Of a DNA stretch of 64,000 nt, positions 1-38,670 are shown piece by piece. This DNA is from Unio delphinus (Eukaryota; Mollusca; Bivalvia; Unionida; Unionidae), in assembly GCA_029339505.1 (NCBI GenBank), contig JAQISU010000094.1:6892001-6956000 (forward strand), read 5' to 3'. The notes under the pieces are model-generated. The model made no database searches and was not told where the DNA came from. It saw only the letters and a program-made list of their open reading frames with translations. The first letter of the stretch is position 1. Each line of letters begins with the position of its first letter. The translations under genes and the position numbers were made by a program.

Positions 1-47
1 TATCCTGTACACCGGGTAAGTAATTATCTAAAAATAACGGAAGCGAT

Positions 48-182
48 ATTACATTATATTATATTATATTATATTATATTATATTATATTATATTATATT
101 ATATTATATTATATTATATTATATTATATTATATTATATTATATTATATTATATTATATTATATTATATTATATTATATTAT
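48..182. repeat. (ATATT)n pentanucleotide microsatellite
   Basis: Uninterrupted tandem copies of the 5-mer atatt run for about 130 bp and end directly at the SINE that follows. This is simple sequence with no coding content. Confidence 0.97.
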
Positions 183-184
183 CG

Positions 185-460
185 TACCGCTCCGGTGGCA
201 TAGTGGTTACAGCGTCCGCCTCGCATGAAGGAAGACGTGGGTTCGATCCCCGCCGAGTCATACCGAAATACTCACAAATATGGTACTAACAGCTCAGCAT
301 TAAGAAGTTAGTGTTAGATCTAGTCGGCCTGGGGTCAGGATAATATGACTCTGTGGGACATCAGGCTACATGCCTCTGGCACGATGCTCCCAGTGCTAGA
401 CATCACTATAACCTGTTACGCTGGAGACGTAACGTATGACTGAAAAATTGTTAAAGCTAC
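185..460 (+). mobile_element. tRNA-derived SINE (family 2)
   Basis: The first 75 bases look like a tRNA gene. An A box (tggcatagtgg) lies near 195 and a B box (ggttcgatccc) near 240, the internal RNA polymerase III promoter. The presumed acceptor strands do not pair well, and the tRNA part runs straight into a non-tRNA body (gagtcataccgaaatactc onward). That is the layout of a tRNA-headed SINE, not of a functional tRNA. The body resembles a SINE type widespread in molluscs (recalled, not searched). A second head with the same gagtcatacc junction lies on the - strand at 60825-60936. The 3' end is approximate. Confidence 0.7.
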
Positions 461-602
461 GTCAAAAATTCAAATTACACACTGAGAACATAGAAAAGCT
501 GTGCAAAGTCTTGCTAAAAGCAAATGTCTCGTGCTAGATAACTTGATTAAATTGCTAAACATAACATGGTGTAAATACATAAACCAAATACATCTATATA
601 CA

Positions 603-605
603 CCA

Positions 606-636
<31 letters not shown>

Positions 637-638
637 AT
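603..638. repeat. (AAAT)n microsatellite
   Basis: About nine copies of the tetranucleotide aaat. The reading frame across it on the - strand is low-complexity and not a gene. Confidence 0.9.
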
Positions 639-1270
639 GCTATTTTATCAAAGCGGATGTTCATGCATACACTACATAGTACAATTTTATATGATATAAG
701 TTTCTCAATAATGTGCAGATGTTATATAGAGCTTACAGAATGTACCCTGTATACATGTGTAGGTTTTAATGGGTTGAAATCTCTTCGGCGAATTTCACAA
801 CTTGTTTTAATGTCGCGTTGTTGATGTCACTAACTACGGTAACTGTTCGTGATATGTTGGTCATGCCCCTGGTAGCTTGACCATATAATTCGTTTGATTT
901 TGTTTAGTTTAATAAATAAGTTGTAGTGAATTGTATCACTTAAATATTATGGTTTTCCAATCGCTTTAGGATGGTTTAAAGTGGTGGGGAGCAGTATCGA
1001 ATTACCTAAAATGTATTGACATTTACACTATGCCATTCGAAGAAAGACGTAACGAAATGTGTCGCATTTTCATCTTGTCAATTATGCGACTAGATGCAAA
1101 ACAATCTTTTCTCAGTGATCGGTGCTGGAAATTCTCAAAAATATACCATTGTTTTCATGTTAGACTTGAGTGGTTGAAAGTCAAGGTGATCGTGAATCAG
1201 GAAAGGGAAATAAAAAAAACTTTAATTACACACCACATAATGCCGATGCATTATAAGTTATGGGAAGGAT

Positions 1271-1430
1271 ATTAGCTATCGATATTAGTGTATTGAAATT
1301 AATTTATGGATATTAGCTATGGATATTAGTGTATTGATATTAACTTATGGATATTAGCTATGGATACTATTTTATTGATATTAAATTATGGATATTAGCT
1401 ATAGATATTAGTGTATTGATATTGTAATAA
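1271..1430. repeat. 41-bp minisatellite, outlying block
   Basis: About four degenerate copies of the same 41-bp unit as the main array at 2037-3465 (ggatattagctatggatatt core). They are separated from it by about 600 bp of non-repetitive DNA in which no gene is recognised. Confidence 0.85.
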
Positions 1431-2036
1431 ATTTGGAGTAAGTGTTAGTGAATTTGAACCATGCTTGGGTCGTTAGTAGTGATTTTGGGTACAAGCCGAA
1501 TGACTGTAACATAGTCCATATTAAAATTCAGTGGTGTATACAAGTAGTGTGATTGAAAAGGCAGCATTTATGGTTGGAAATCAGTAAATTATAGAATGGA
1601 ATCAATAAGTTGGAACTTGGTAGGTACCGTTTATGTGGCCATAGTGGAAAATTGGCGTATGTATATGAGTGTGATACGCCGGAAATTCTGTGGATGGACT
1701 GGCCTAGGGTCGCGCAGTTAAATATTTCCCAGTTAGTAAGGGAATACTGGTGTAATTTCTATGGCATGACAAGCTATCGGTACGGAAAACGGATGATAAT
1801 GAAGAAAAACCATGTAAAGGTGCAGTTAATGGACGTTTGGGCAAGTTGTCTCCTCTGGGTCGCCCATTGATTACAGCAAAGATTAATAATTATAGCAGAC
1901 ACGTCTTTCTTTCCATTTTACAACTCAAGTTGTATGGAAGTCTTTGGAAATTTGGGGAAAACATATGACTTCCAGCGTGACTCGCGCCAGGGTTTTGACA
2001 CCGCTCGGTCAAGTGAATACCCCTGTGCTTGTAACA

Positions 2037-3465
2037 ATATTAATTTATGGATATTAGCTATGGATACTAGTGTATTGATATTAACTTATGGATATTAGCT
2101 ATGGATACTAGTTTATTGATATTAACTTATGAATATTAGCTATGGATATTAGTGTATTGATATTAACTTATGAATATTAGCTATGGATATTAGTGTATTG
2201 ATATTAACTTATGGATGTTAGCTATGGATATTAATGTATTGATATTAACTTATGGATAATAGCTATGGATATTAGTGTATTGATATTAACTTATGAATAT
2301 TAGCTATGGATATTAGTGTATTGATATTAACTTATGAATATTAGCTATGGATATTAGTGTATTGATATTAACTTATGGATATTAGCTATGAATACTAGTT
2401 TATTGATATTAACTTATGAATATTAGCTATGGATATTAGTGTATTGATATTAACTTATGAATATTAGCTATGGATATTAGTGTATTGATATTAACTTATG
2501 GATATTAGCTATGGATATTAGTGTATTGATATTAACTTATGGATATTAGCTATGGATATTAGTATATTGATATTAAATTATGAATATTAGCTATGTATAT
2601 TAGTGTATTGATATTAACTTATGAATATTAGCTATGGATATTAGTGTATTGATATTAACTTATGGATATTAGCTATGGATATTAGTTTATTGGCATTAGC
2701 TCTGAATATTATCTCATGAATATTAACTTATGGATACTAGTTATGGATAAAACATTTTGATATTGGTTTATAGTTATTAGCTATGAGTATTACTTTATTG
2801 TTATTAGCTTTGGATATTAACAATGGATATTTGCTGATGGATATTAGCTATGATATTAGCTTATGGATATGTTCTTATGGATATTAGCTTATGGATATTA
2901 GTGTATGGATATTAGCTATGGATATTTGCTATGGATATCAACTTTATTATATTGGTTTATAGTTATTATCTATGAGTATTAGCTTTTGGATATTAGATAT
3001 GGATTTTAACTATGGATATTAGCTATTGATATTAGCTATTAATATTAGGTTATGGATATTAGTTATAGATATAAGCTATGGATATTAGTTTATTAACATT
3101 ATTTATGGATATTAGCTTATGGATATTAGTGTATGGATATTAGCTATGGATATTAGGGTATGGATATTAGCTATGGATATTTGGCTATGGATATCAACTT
3201 TATTATATTATTTTATAGTTATTATCTATGAGTATTAGCTTTTGGATATTAGCTATGGATTTTAGCTATGGATATTAGCTATTGATATTAGCTATTAATA
3301 TTAGGTTATGGATATTAGTTATAGATATAAGCTATGGATATTAGTTTATTAACATTATTTATGGATATTAGTTTATGGATATTAGCTTACGGATATTAGC
3401 TTATGGGATAAGCTTATTGATATTAGCTTATGTATATTAACTTTGGATGTAAGCTATGATAAAAG
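2037..3465. repeat. Large 41-bp minisatellite with internal 13-14-bp sub-repeats
   Basis: The unit is 41 bp; for example, the atggatattagct boxes at 2047 and 2088 are 41 bp apart. Each unit is three variants of one 13-14-mer: atggatattagct, atggatattagtgt, attgatattaactt. From 2037 to about 2680 the 41-bp register is regular. After that the array decays into irregular 13-14-mers. Few cytosines are present and there is no open frame. The array lies upstream of the transmembrane exon of the guanylate cyclase, presumably in an intron. Confidence 0.95.
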
Positions 3466-3609
3466 CTTTGGATATTGGATTTTTAGCCGTGTGGGGGAAT
3501 TGTTTTGCAAACATAGATAATACCTACCTTCAAGCTTCCAAGGCATGAAATGTCACGCGTAAATGACTTATGGAATATTTGACGTAATTTTCTCCATCCA
3601 ACGATCAGA

Positions 3610-3965
3610 TGATGCGTTCTATGTGATATTAGAATCTCTTTGCAATAATCCGATGATACATTTTTGATGATCTGTGTATCACTTTATACTGATCAGATGA
3701 TACTTTTCAGGTGATCTGTGAATTTTTGTTTAAAATTATCAGGTGATAATTTTAGGTGATCCATGATTCTTATTGCAGTGATAAAATGATAGTTTTAAGT
3801 GATCTGTGGATCTCTTTGAAGTCATCAAATGATACATTTTAGGTGATCTATGAACTTTTTTGTACATTGATTATATGGTACATTTTAAGTGATATGTAAA
3901 GCTCTTGACAATGTTCAGAAGTTATATTTTAAGTGATCTGTGAATCTTGTCACAATGATCACATT
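3610..3965. repeat. Degenerate tandem repeat upstream of the transmembrane exon
   Basis: About six diverged copies of a roughly 50-60-bp unit containing tgatacattttaggtgatct. Copies are recognised by the recurring ttttaggtgatctgtgaa. Each copy carries an acceptor-like ttttag followed by a donor-like gtgatc. The array stops about 60 bp before the first recognised exon. Confidence 0.75.
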
Positions 3966-4023
3966 ATATGTATCAGGGGAATGTTGTATCATTATAACTT
4001 GCAAGAAAACATTCCCTTTTCAG

Positions 4024-30527
<26,504 letters not shown>

Positions 30528-30973
30528 CTTTAAACAAATATTTCGATGGAACTGTCAGACTACATGAAGTTCCAAGCCAGATTGAAGCTGATTCAAATTC
30601 TTCTTACGTGAAAATAGCGTGACGACGTTAAATGACACTATTCACTGTTTTTTCTTCTTTTGTATAAAAATAATAACGATTGTCTCAAAATGCAGACATA
30701 CAGTGGATTTCCATGAGTATCTAGTATTACTAACAAATGATATAACTTTCTATTCTCAAGCCTCCTCGCTGAGTTCTAATTAAGTCGAAGACGTGACCAG
30801 CTTTAATTTGCACGCAGTTTGATTTGTACACATTAGTAACTCTTTCAATTGTTCAGCTGATATCGTTTTTAACGTCCATTTTATACAACTCAGGGGTTTT
30901 CGTTCTCATCAGACGACAATATCCGTCCACTCATTTCAGTTTATTAGAATATGGGCAGCATATCAACCGTCAC

Positions 30974-31150
30974 AGTACCCATGTCACACATTGCAATCGC
31001 CTTGTTTTCATCCTTAATAGTACCCATGTCACACATTGCAATCGCCTTGTTTTCATCCTTACTAGTACCCATGTCACACATTGCAATCGCCTTGTTTTCA
31101 TCCTTAATAGTACCCATGTCATACATTGCAATCGCCTTGTTTTCATCCTT
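30974..31150. repeat. 45-bp tandem repeat, four copies, in the predicted 3' UTR
   Basis: The unit begins gtacccatgtcacacattgc and continues aatcgccttgttttcatcct; copies start at 30975, 31020, 31065 and 31110. A length of 45 is a multiple of three, so several frames stay open on both strands. It follows the long-tail stop by about 450 nt and precedes the candidate poly(A) signal at 31326. Confidence 0.95.
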
Positions 31151-31325
31151 AAACACTCACATAAATGACTGAGTATTCGTCTTGCCATCTCATAGACATG
31201 TATTTCAAACATAACCCATCACATTTACAAGCATTTTAAACATAATTCAGTCTAATAACAAAAATCCATTTTAGCTAATTTGTTTCACCAAATTCGCCAG
31301 CAAAATGAATTAACTTTCTTTTAGA

Positions 31326-31331
31326 AATAAA
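31326..31331 (+). promoter_or_regulatory. Candidate poly(A) signal of the long-tail transcript
   Basis: AATAAA about 800 nt after the stop at 30527. Another lies at 31687. There is no further evidence for which is used. Confidence 0.35.
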
Positions 31332-31959
31332 AAGCTGTCGTATTTTCAATAAGTCGTTGTTGCTTTAATATTTATGTTACCACATCAAGAAGTAAGAAGT
31401 GTTTCAGATAGTATGAAACGAAATCCATCGTTTCATTATTTTGGTAGACAGAAACAAAGAACAATTTTTAAATATTAAAAACATAAACAGATATACGTTC
31501 AACGATTACTTATCTGTTTTTATTTACCTGCCTAAAGCTCTTTCCACTTCTCTAAGAATGGGATAGCCTTAGAAACAATACATGGCAGTTCCAAACACAA
31601 TCTGTACGATTAACTCATGTTAGAGTCTCTGAATGTAATCGTTGTATTAAAAAAATCCAGAGCTATCCAAGTATGCATTTTTGTTAATAAAGATGAAACT
31701 ATCTTCTTTGTCAATGCTTTCACCATTTTGTTTTCTTTTCTTTTTTTCTTTTTAAATGTATTTTAAGTTGAATATTTACATGAAATAATCGCAAAATATT
31801 TTCTTTGCTTTGTTGAAAAATACTTTTTAAACACATGCCGCCTCCTATATATAATCATAAATGAAGTTATTATAAATCAGCATTGCCATGAATGTTGTAA
31901 ATATTCTTTGAATGAATGAATTTTTAAAAAACAGTCATGTCAAGAACAGTTCTTGTGCC

Positions 31960-32325
31960 ATCCATGTGTACCATAGAAATAGTGTCACAACCATGTGTAT
32001 CATAGAAATAGTGTCACAACCATGTGTATCATAGAAATAGTGTCACAACCATGTGTATCATAGAAATAGTGTCACAACCATGTGTATCATAGAAATAGTG
32101 TCACAACCATGTGTATCATAGAAATAGTGTCACAACCATGTGTATCATAGAAATAGTGTCACAACCATGTGTATCATAGAAATAGTGTCACAACCATGTG
32201 TATCATAGAAATAGTGTCACAACCATGTGTATCATAGAAATAGTGTCACAACCATGTGTATCATAGAAATAGTGTCACAACCATGTGTATCATAGAAATA
32301 GTGTCACAACCATGTGTATCATAAA
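31960..32325. repeat. 29-bp minisatellite, 12 near-identical copies
   Basis: The unit is catagaaatagtgtcacaac followed by catgtgtat. Apart from the first copy, the copies look identical, indicating recent expansion or strong homogenisation. It lies between the two alternative last exons of the cyclase gene. Confidence 0.97.
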
Positions 32326-32959
32326 GGGACATGGGTTCCTTATTCTCTTTTCTAAGTTGGTCCTTTGAATAATTTTCTGCATGATTCATATTGTGTACAG
32401 TAGTGACTTATGCTAATTTTTAGAGCTTCCCAAGGCGGTCATGTAAATCCAATTTTATAGAAAATATCCATCTTTTTATGTAAAAAAGCACTTGCAGATC
32501 CCTCTACAACAAAACATGTGGTTTTACACAGAGGTAAAATCAAGCGATTCTTTGCTGCTTACCATTGTAAGAAAAGAAATTTGTAAACCATGCATTATAC
32601 ATAGAGACTGGCCGCATCAAAATTAAATGTCCTACGTTTTGGATATTTTGGCTAGAAACTTATATTTGGTACTTTATTTTAAGTTAAAAGGTGAATATAC
32701 ATTCTTTATTATTTTTTATTTTTTGCATGGAATCCTTGTTGATGTACATATCTCTGTGCTGCATATTACATATACACCTCTTCAAAATGTATTTATCCAC
32801 ATTATCATGTCCATGTGAAGTTTAAAACTTTGTTGAATTTACTGAAAGTGTACATGACTGTTTATTATCGTAAGACATATATCATTGAAAATGTAAAAAG
32901 TCCAGCTTTAAAACAAGCAGCAGGAAGAAGAAAAACTCCCAACTAAATATATATGCATA

Positions 32960-33165
32960 GAGATAGATGCAACTTTGTTTATAATCTGGCAACGAAGAAT
33001 GAAAAATCTAGTAATTTTTAACTGGCCTAAGTGCTTTTGGCTCTCAGAATCCTGCTTCCAGTGTTCTGAGGCATTCCAGAACCAGAAAAGAAAATAAATC
33101 TTACTGGATACGCCACTTGAAAATAATGAAATCGTGCGGCTTAAATAAAGACGACTCTTAACGAG
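32960..33165 (+). mobile_element. Penelope-like element, 3' remnant
   Basis: The + strand reads KENKSYWIRHLKIMKSCGLN then KDDS and stop at about 33090-33160. This matches ESNWIRRLGTLKPTSLNQED at the end of the element at 24.3 kb in the pattern E..WIR.L......LN.(E/D)D. Only the extreme C-terminus remains. Confidence 0.55.
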
Positions 33166-34167
33166 CATTCAGTCGCAAATATAATACAATAAAGTCATTA
33201 ATTGTTTAAACTCGTATCTTTCAACAATTGGTTTATTAAGCTCGTTATTCATTCACTTACATTTAATTACTAATTTTGTAGTTCTTGTTGACATTAGTAT
33301 TGTTATTGAGGCTACTGTTATTAAGAAGACAATGGATGGATTATCCGTGATACGGGTTATTAAGAAGACATTGGATGGATTATCCGTGATAGTTCTACAG
33401 TTATATCTCTTTATATTATGAAATAGATGGCGCTCTTTATCCTGCTTTGTTGACCAAAACCAACTTTTTTGGCAAATTAGCATTGTAGTCCAAACTAATC
33501 AGTGGCGATATCTAAACTTTTCAAAATAATGCTTCTGCTAGATCCATTCCATCATCATGTAACTTTAACGTTTCTGCAATGTTTATAGTTTTTCTTGTTT
33601 CTCTGTGTTTTGGGAATTTTACCTTGAACTGGGACTCACTTACAGTCCGAAGTGCTTAGGCTAGTCCAAGTGTAACGTTTTCTTGACCCAGTTTAGTGTA
33701 ACATATTTTGTACTCATTGTTAGCTTGATTACAATGCACATCATTTTAAGCTAGTATAGGTCACATTGACCAACTTTTCTACATGGGAGTACTTCGGTAT
33801 TCTATAGCAGCAAGCAATACGTTAGAATTATGTTATGATAGAGCTCGTTTGTAAGTAATATGTATGTCACGTAAATAGAAGTTTATCATTGATATCTGAT
33901 CTACTGTTTTATCAAACTTTGAAATCATGTTACATATGCTTATGTTGTACTTTTAGCATGATTTGCATGGCCTGAATAACAAAATGATTGGAATATTTTC
34001 TCCATATCTAGCCCTGTGTCGGCTTTACATTTTCTACCTTATTTATTAAACTGTCACAGTGGCGATGCCACCTTTTTCGCCACTGTAGCAATATCAGTTT
34101 GGAACGACCTTCTTTTTTATTTAGGAAATATATTTCATTGTATGTTATCCAACTCTGTATATTGATA

Positions 34168-34236
34168 TCTTCTTCTTCTTCTTCTTCTTCTTCTTCTTCT
34201 TCTTCTTCTTCTTCTTCTTCTTCTTCTTCTTCTTCT
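34168..34236. repeat. (CTT)n microsatellite
   Basis: About 23 copies of ctt in the intron before the alternative last exon. Confidence 0.95.
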
Positions 34237-34536
34237 CAGGTTTAGAAGATCTTAAAATGTGTTAGTACCGTAAACACTCAAGTGTACATCCATTTAGTCA
34301 ATAAAGTAGCGTCATCAGAAATGCTGGAAACCGAACTTCTAACAACAAGAAGTCAAGTATTTACATTGTACATTCTTCAAATTAGTTAGTCAAATGAATT
34401 CTGCAAATCATAAACTTACATGTACTGTTGCTATTAAATATTATGTGACCCACACGGTATGTTATACCTTTAAAACTCCAAGACAAAACAGACGGATTTA
34501 TAGGTAAAACGCATTGCTAAATATGGTAACACAACC

Positions 34537-34736
34537 CAGTGGCGTCGCTAGGGGAGTGCGGGGGGTGCGGACCGCACCGGACGACACCATCTCAGAGGGG
34601 TGATACAAAAATGAAAAATTGCAAATTTTACAGAGCACACACTTATTTTAAGAAGAAGAAATCCATGGTGGAAGTCTGGAGGGGTGACACCATGAGTTTA
34701 CCGCACTGGATGACACCAACCCTAGCGACGTCGCTG
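34537..34736. mobile_element. hAT-type MITE
   Basis: Terminal inverted repeats: cagtggcgtcgctaggg at the left and the reverse complement of ccctagcgacgtcgctg at the right. The flanks are acacaacc on the left and actcgacc on the right, a 6/8 match to an 8-bp target duplication as made by hAT transposases. It is 200 bp long with no coding capacity, and ends about 100 bp before the alternative last cyclase exon. Confidence 0.8.
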
Positions 34737-34836
34737 ACTCGACCATAATCATGTTTAAAAATGAAGGATAGATTTCTCATTGATGAGTGCTTATTACAAA
34801 CCGAAATTAAGTGACAATCGAATTTTTATTTTGCAG

Positions 34837-34930
34837 AATCGTTACCAAACTAGACCGTAAGGCTGCTAGGGCCGAAAATTCGCAATTGAATGTAGAGATT
34901 AAGATACTTAAGAACCAAAATCCATACTAG
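34837..34930 (+). CDS. Guanylate cyclase alternative last exon, short basic tail
   Basis: Acceptor aatttttattttgcag; entry needs phase 2, the same as the 30077 exon. Joined to 29252 it reads IVTKLDRKAARAENSQLNVE, IKILKNQNPY and stop tag at 34928. The tail is about 30 residues, Lys/Arg-rich with heptad-like Leu/Ile spacing. AATAAA lies at 34943-34948, only 12 nt after the stop. An intact acceptor, matching phase, sensible helix and adjacent poly(A) signal make an alternative terminal exon likely, but transcripts are needed. Confidence 0.62.
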
Positions 34931-34942
34931 TAATACATAATC

Positions 34943-34948
34943 AATAAA
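34943..34948 (+). promoter_or_regulatory. Poly(A) signal AATAAA after the alternative last exon
   Basis: A canonical hexamer follows the stop codon of the short-tail exon by 12 nt. Confidence 0.55.
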
Positions 34949-34949
34949 A

Positions 34950-37358
34950 TATTTTATTAAAAGATGTTGCGATCTGAAATGTGTTGGATGAGACCGTTCT
35001 GTGACGTTTCTATAGTAACCACCCCACCCCAACAATGCCATCGTTTTCCTTTGAAAACAGATATTAATTACATAATCTGAAACAATATTTGTACAAAGTT
35101 AAATTTGGAAACGGCCACAGTCTTAAATTAGTATAAATTTAGAAACCTCTTTTTATGATCGGAGTAATGCAGCCGTTGTTTGCATTGGCATATAATGGAG
35201 AAACAAATCCATCGATTGTCTTTGTCTTTGAAAAAAAACTTATACAGATAACATATATTCCTCTTGAGTAGATATAAGGAAATATTTCACAAGTGGGAAA
35301 CATTCTGTTTTCAGAAGTTTCGAGGATAGGAGCGACACTACAAAAGGTTTCCACTTCACTACCTTATGAATGTATGCAGAAATTAGTCACAAAGATAATT
35401 GAAACGAGATTCTCTTTAAACATATTTGTATTCGCTGTAAGTGTATGTAAAGCAAATACAGTATTTAGTAAATGAGGGTATCACATAAATAAATTATAGT
35501 GTTTGTGCTGTAGGGTAATATGGACTCTCCCAAAGTGAATGGGGCTGGCGAACACGTCTCACCCCCATCCCCACCCTATATGTAAATCGGTCTCATCCAC
35601 GTTATCCAACACTAACTAATTTTACTTTCTTGTATATCAACGGTCGTGTTTTCTAGTATAGAACACCGGTGTAGAATGGTTCAATCCTACCTCAGATGTT
35701 AACTTCATCCCGAGTTGGGGACTGATTTGACTGCAAGCATAATGCACACAAAGTAGCGAAAACTTCCCAGATCCATCATTATTTGACAGGTACTTCAGCA
35801 CCGTTACCTACACGTATTGATATCGTTTAGTCTAAGGTCGATTGGAAAAGTCTTTGTTGTAAATGCTACTTTTTCAAAATCCCCGGTCTCATTAAAAAAA
35901 AATTTGAATGATAAATCAGTTCCAGATGAAAGCTGAATCTATGACTATTTCACATTTTTAGTCTGTCTAGATCAATTATACGGATAAGAGTGGACTTCAT
36001 TTTTAGCCTGTTCACATTTGTACCATTGCACATTCTGCCGGCAGTATACAATTCAGACGCTGTGTATTGCTACTACCAAAGTCGTTTCAACCAATGTACC
36101 TAAAATGTGTGTAAACGTCATTTAAAGTTTGCGCTGAACATTTCGGTTTAAACGTAACTTTTGATTCTCTGTCTTGAGGTATGGAAATTTTCGATGGATG
36201 TTTTACTGTTTTGAAAGTTACATCAATATTCTCACGACACCATTTTGATTTCATTTTTCATTCAGAAATGCGAGAAAAATAATCCAGCATTAAACTTAGG
36301 TATGGGATAAGCAAATTCTATTTTCAGCATCAAAATTGTGCGTCAAACATGAGGTCCCAATTCTGATCTGCGGGTGGAATTTTCCTATTCCTACAGTGAT
36401 ACTAATGTGAGAAATTATTCAATTCGTTTTATAAATTAATTTGAATGGAGCAGTTATATAAAATGGTATATACTTTATATTTATGTTATGTGAACGCTTC
36501 CTCTTATCAAATCATTCGTTTGAAAATTACATCAATTCTTAATAAAGAATATGCATATAAACTAAATACTTTTTTGTATTCCCTATTTAAATGAAGCAAA
36601 TCGTGAAGAGAAGTAATCCACGCACATCCACCTCAATCCTAACCTAATTCATTAACACTATTACGTTGCAGCATGCATTAAAACGAAAATTAATTCTGCA
36701 AGACATAATAGTGTTTTACAATTTCGAAATCTACATATATGTAATAATGTTATTTTTTTAAAAAAAAACACTTTAAAAGACACGGTTTTCAAGTTTATAT
36801 ATGTTTAACTTAGTTCACTGGTATAAAGGTCAAAGGTCAAAAATATTTTTCTGAACTATCACTGAGGACATTAAATAGATATGTAGAAAATATAACAATA
36901 ACTTAAACGTTTTAAAAATCCTGTTTTAATTTCAGACACGTGTAATATATAAGCATTGTTAATACGAAAACCTGAATATTAGAGTATTTATCTTCAACAA
37001 CATACATATCCTCTTAAAGGGATATGTTTCAACGGAGAAGTATATTTTCAGATGTTGCTGCTTCACTGTTGCACACAATGGGAATACTATGATGTGAGTT
37101 GTTTCGGGCTTTTACTGTAATGTTCGCGTTGATGATTTGAATGTATCACTGCAATTGATACTTCCATTAAAATATATCTGACTGAAAAATGATGATACAA
37201 TGTTTCCTAATGCAACAAAAACGTCTTACAGAACTTCCTTGAATGTAATCGGCACGTCAGGCGAAACGAAGTTTCAGTGCCGTTTGAACTTCTAATTGTT
37301 AGAAAAGATGATATTTAGAATATAAAATAGCAGCCAGCAACATTTAAATTTACGTAAT

Positions 37359-37361
<3 letters not shown>
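34950..37361. other. Intergenic stretch, no gene recognised
   Basis: Frames here are short and none shows splice context with family resemblance. It is ordinary AT-rich DNA. The end of the + strand gene lies on its left. Confidence 0.5.

Positions 37362-37438
<77 letters not shown>
37362..37438. repeat. (CT)n microsatellite
   Basis: About 38 CT dinucleotides between the two genes. Confidence 0.97.
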
Positions 37439-37439
<1 letters not shown>

Positions 37440-37802
37440 GATCAAATTAAATCTTTTTCAAAGATCTCTTCACTTCCATTAAGCAAGAAATGCAACTGTC
37501 AAGACCATCATGAAGAGGTAAAACTTGGAATAACCTGCAAAAACAGGGAAATAATAATTATTTCTCTATACTCTCATCAACGAGTTTTTTTAAATTTACT
37601 TTATTGAAACAATTAGCAAAATTGATGTTAAAGTCAACTCAGTTTTTTTCGAAATTATTTCGAAAAGGATTTTGTTTGAAAATTCAATTTTTTTTTTGAA
37701 TATTTCAATCGGAATATAATTATTGATATGTGTCATCTTTGATAGACTTTTAAAGACTGAAATAGTCAAATAAACCTTGTAAGCAAATAAATTTACTTTG
37801 TC

Positions 37803-37806
<4 letters not shown>

Positions 37807-37858
<52 letters not shown>
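37807..37858. repeat. (TA)n microsatellite
   Basis: About 26 TA dinucleotides between the two genes. Confidence 0.95.
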
Positions 37859-37861
<3 letters not shown>

Positions 37862-38670
37862 TCTAATAAGCTTTAGTGTGGTTCATGAAAAGGGTCATGG
37901 AATACTTCAAAAAAGCAAAACAAACCAGAATTATATAGGCGCGTATAATATTATCATTTCCCATCATTATCTACATACGTTCATTTAGTAAGCTGTTGTT
38001 ATTGAGCACTCGTGTTTCAAGAACACACTTACGCTATTAGAAATGTTATGGTAAGTATCAACCAAAAATGAATCATTATACAATCATTGGCAAAATGAAG
38101 AGAAGAAAACAGAAAGACAAAACAAAACATTATCTAAAATTACTAAATAATCAATATTCCTACTGGATGTACACCAGTGTGGTAAATTGGAAATGAGTAT
38201 GTCAACGTGTCAATATTATTAGATGGGAGGTAAACGGAACCTAAATGCAGTTGACAGGGCTCCAAAATGGAATGCAATTAGAAATAATCTACTAATGAGA
38301 TTATGTCCTAATTTTTTAAAAAAAAGGGTTGAGACCTCTCGTAATGTCATACACGTCAAGCAGGGTAACTTGTAACGGCAAATACATGCCGTTGAGCATT
38401 ACCGATAGCATTCGGCTAATAACAACTGCACACATTAGCTTGAACTGCAGATGCAAAACGATTGGTCATATTTATAATGAATTTCACGTGAGAAGAATGT
38501 ATAACACAAATTAATTTGGTCTTATTACTCATTCACTGAAATGTAATCACAGATTTCTTGAATTACTAACATTATATGGATCAATGTATGAATCTTGTTA
38601 CCTTCTCCTAAATGCATTGCCTGGACGTATTGTTATGTATATTCAATTTGTACTATTTGTTGGCATTTCT

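Noticed and set aside
195..262. Functional tRNA gene
   Set aside because: A and B boxes are present but the acceptor stem does not pair and the sequence continues as a SINE body also seen elsewhere.
1610..1870. 86-codon + frame with several Trp and Tyr residues
   Set aside because: Not recognised; no clear splice sites and it lies between two blocks of a minisatellite. It could be an unseen exon but cannot be supported.
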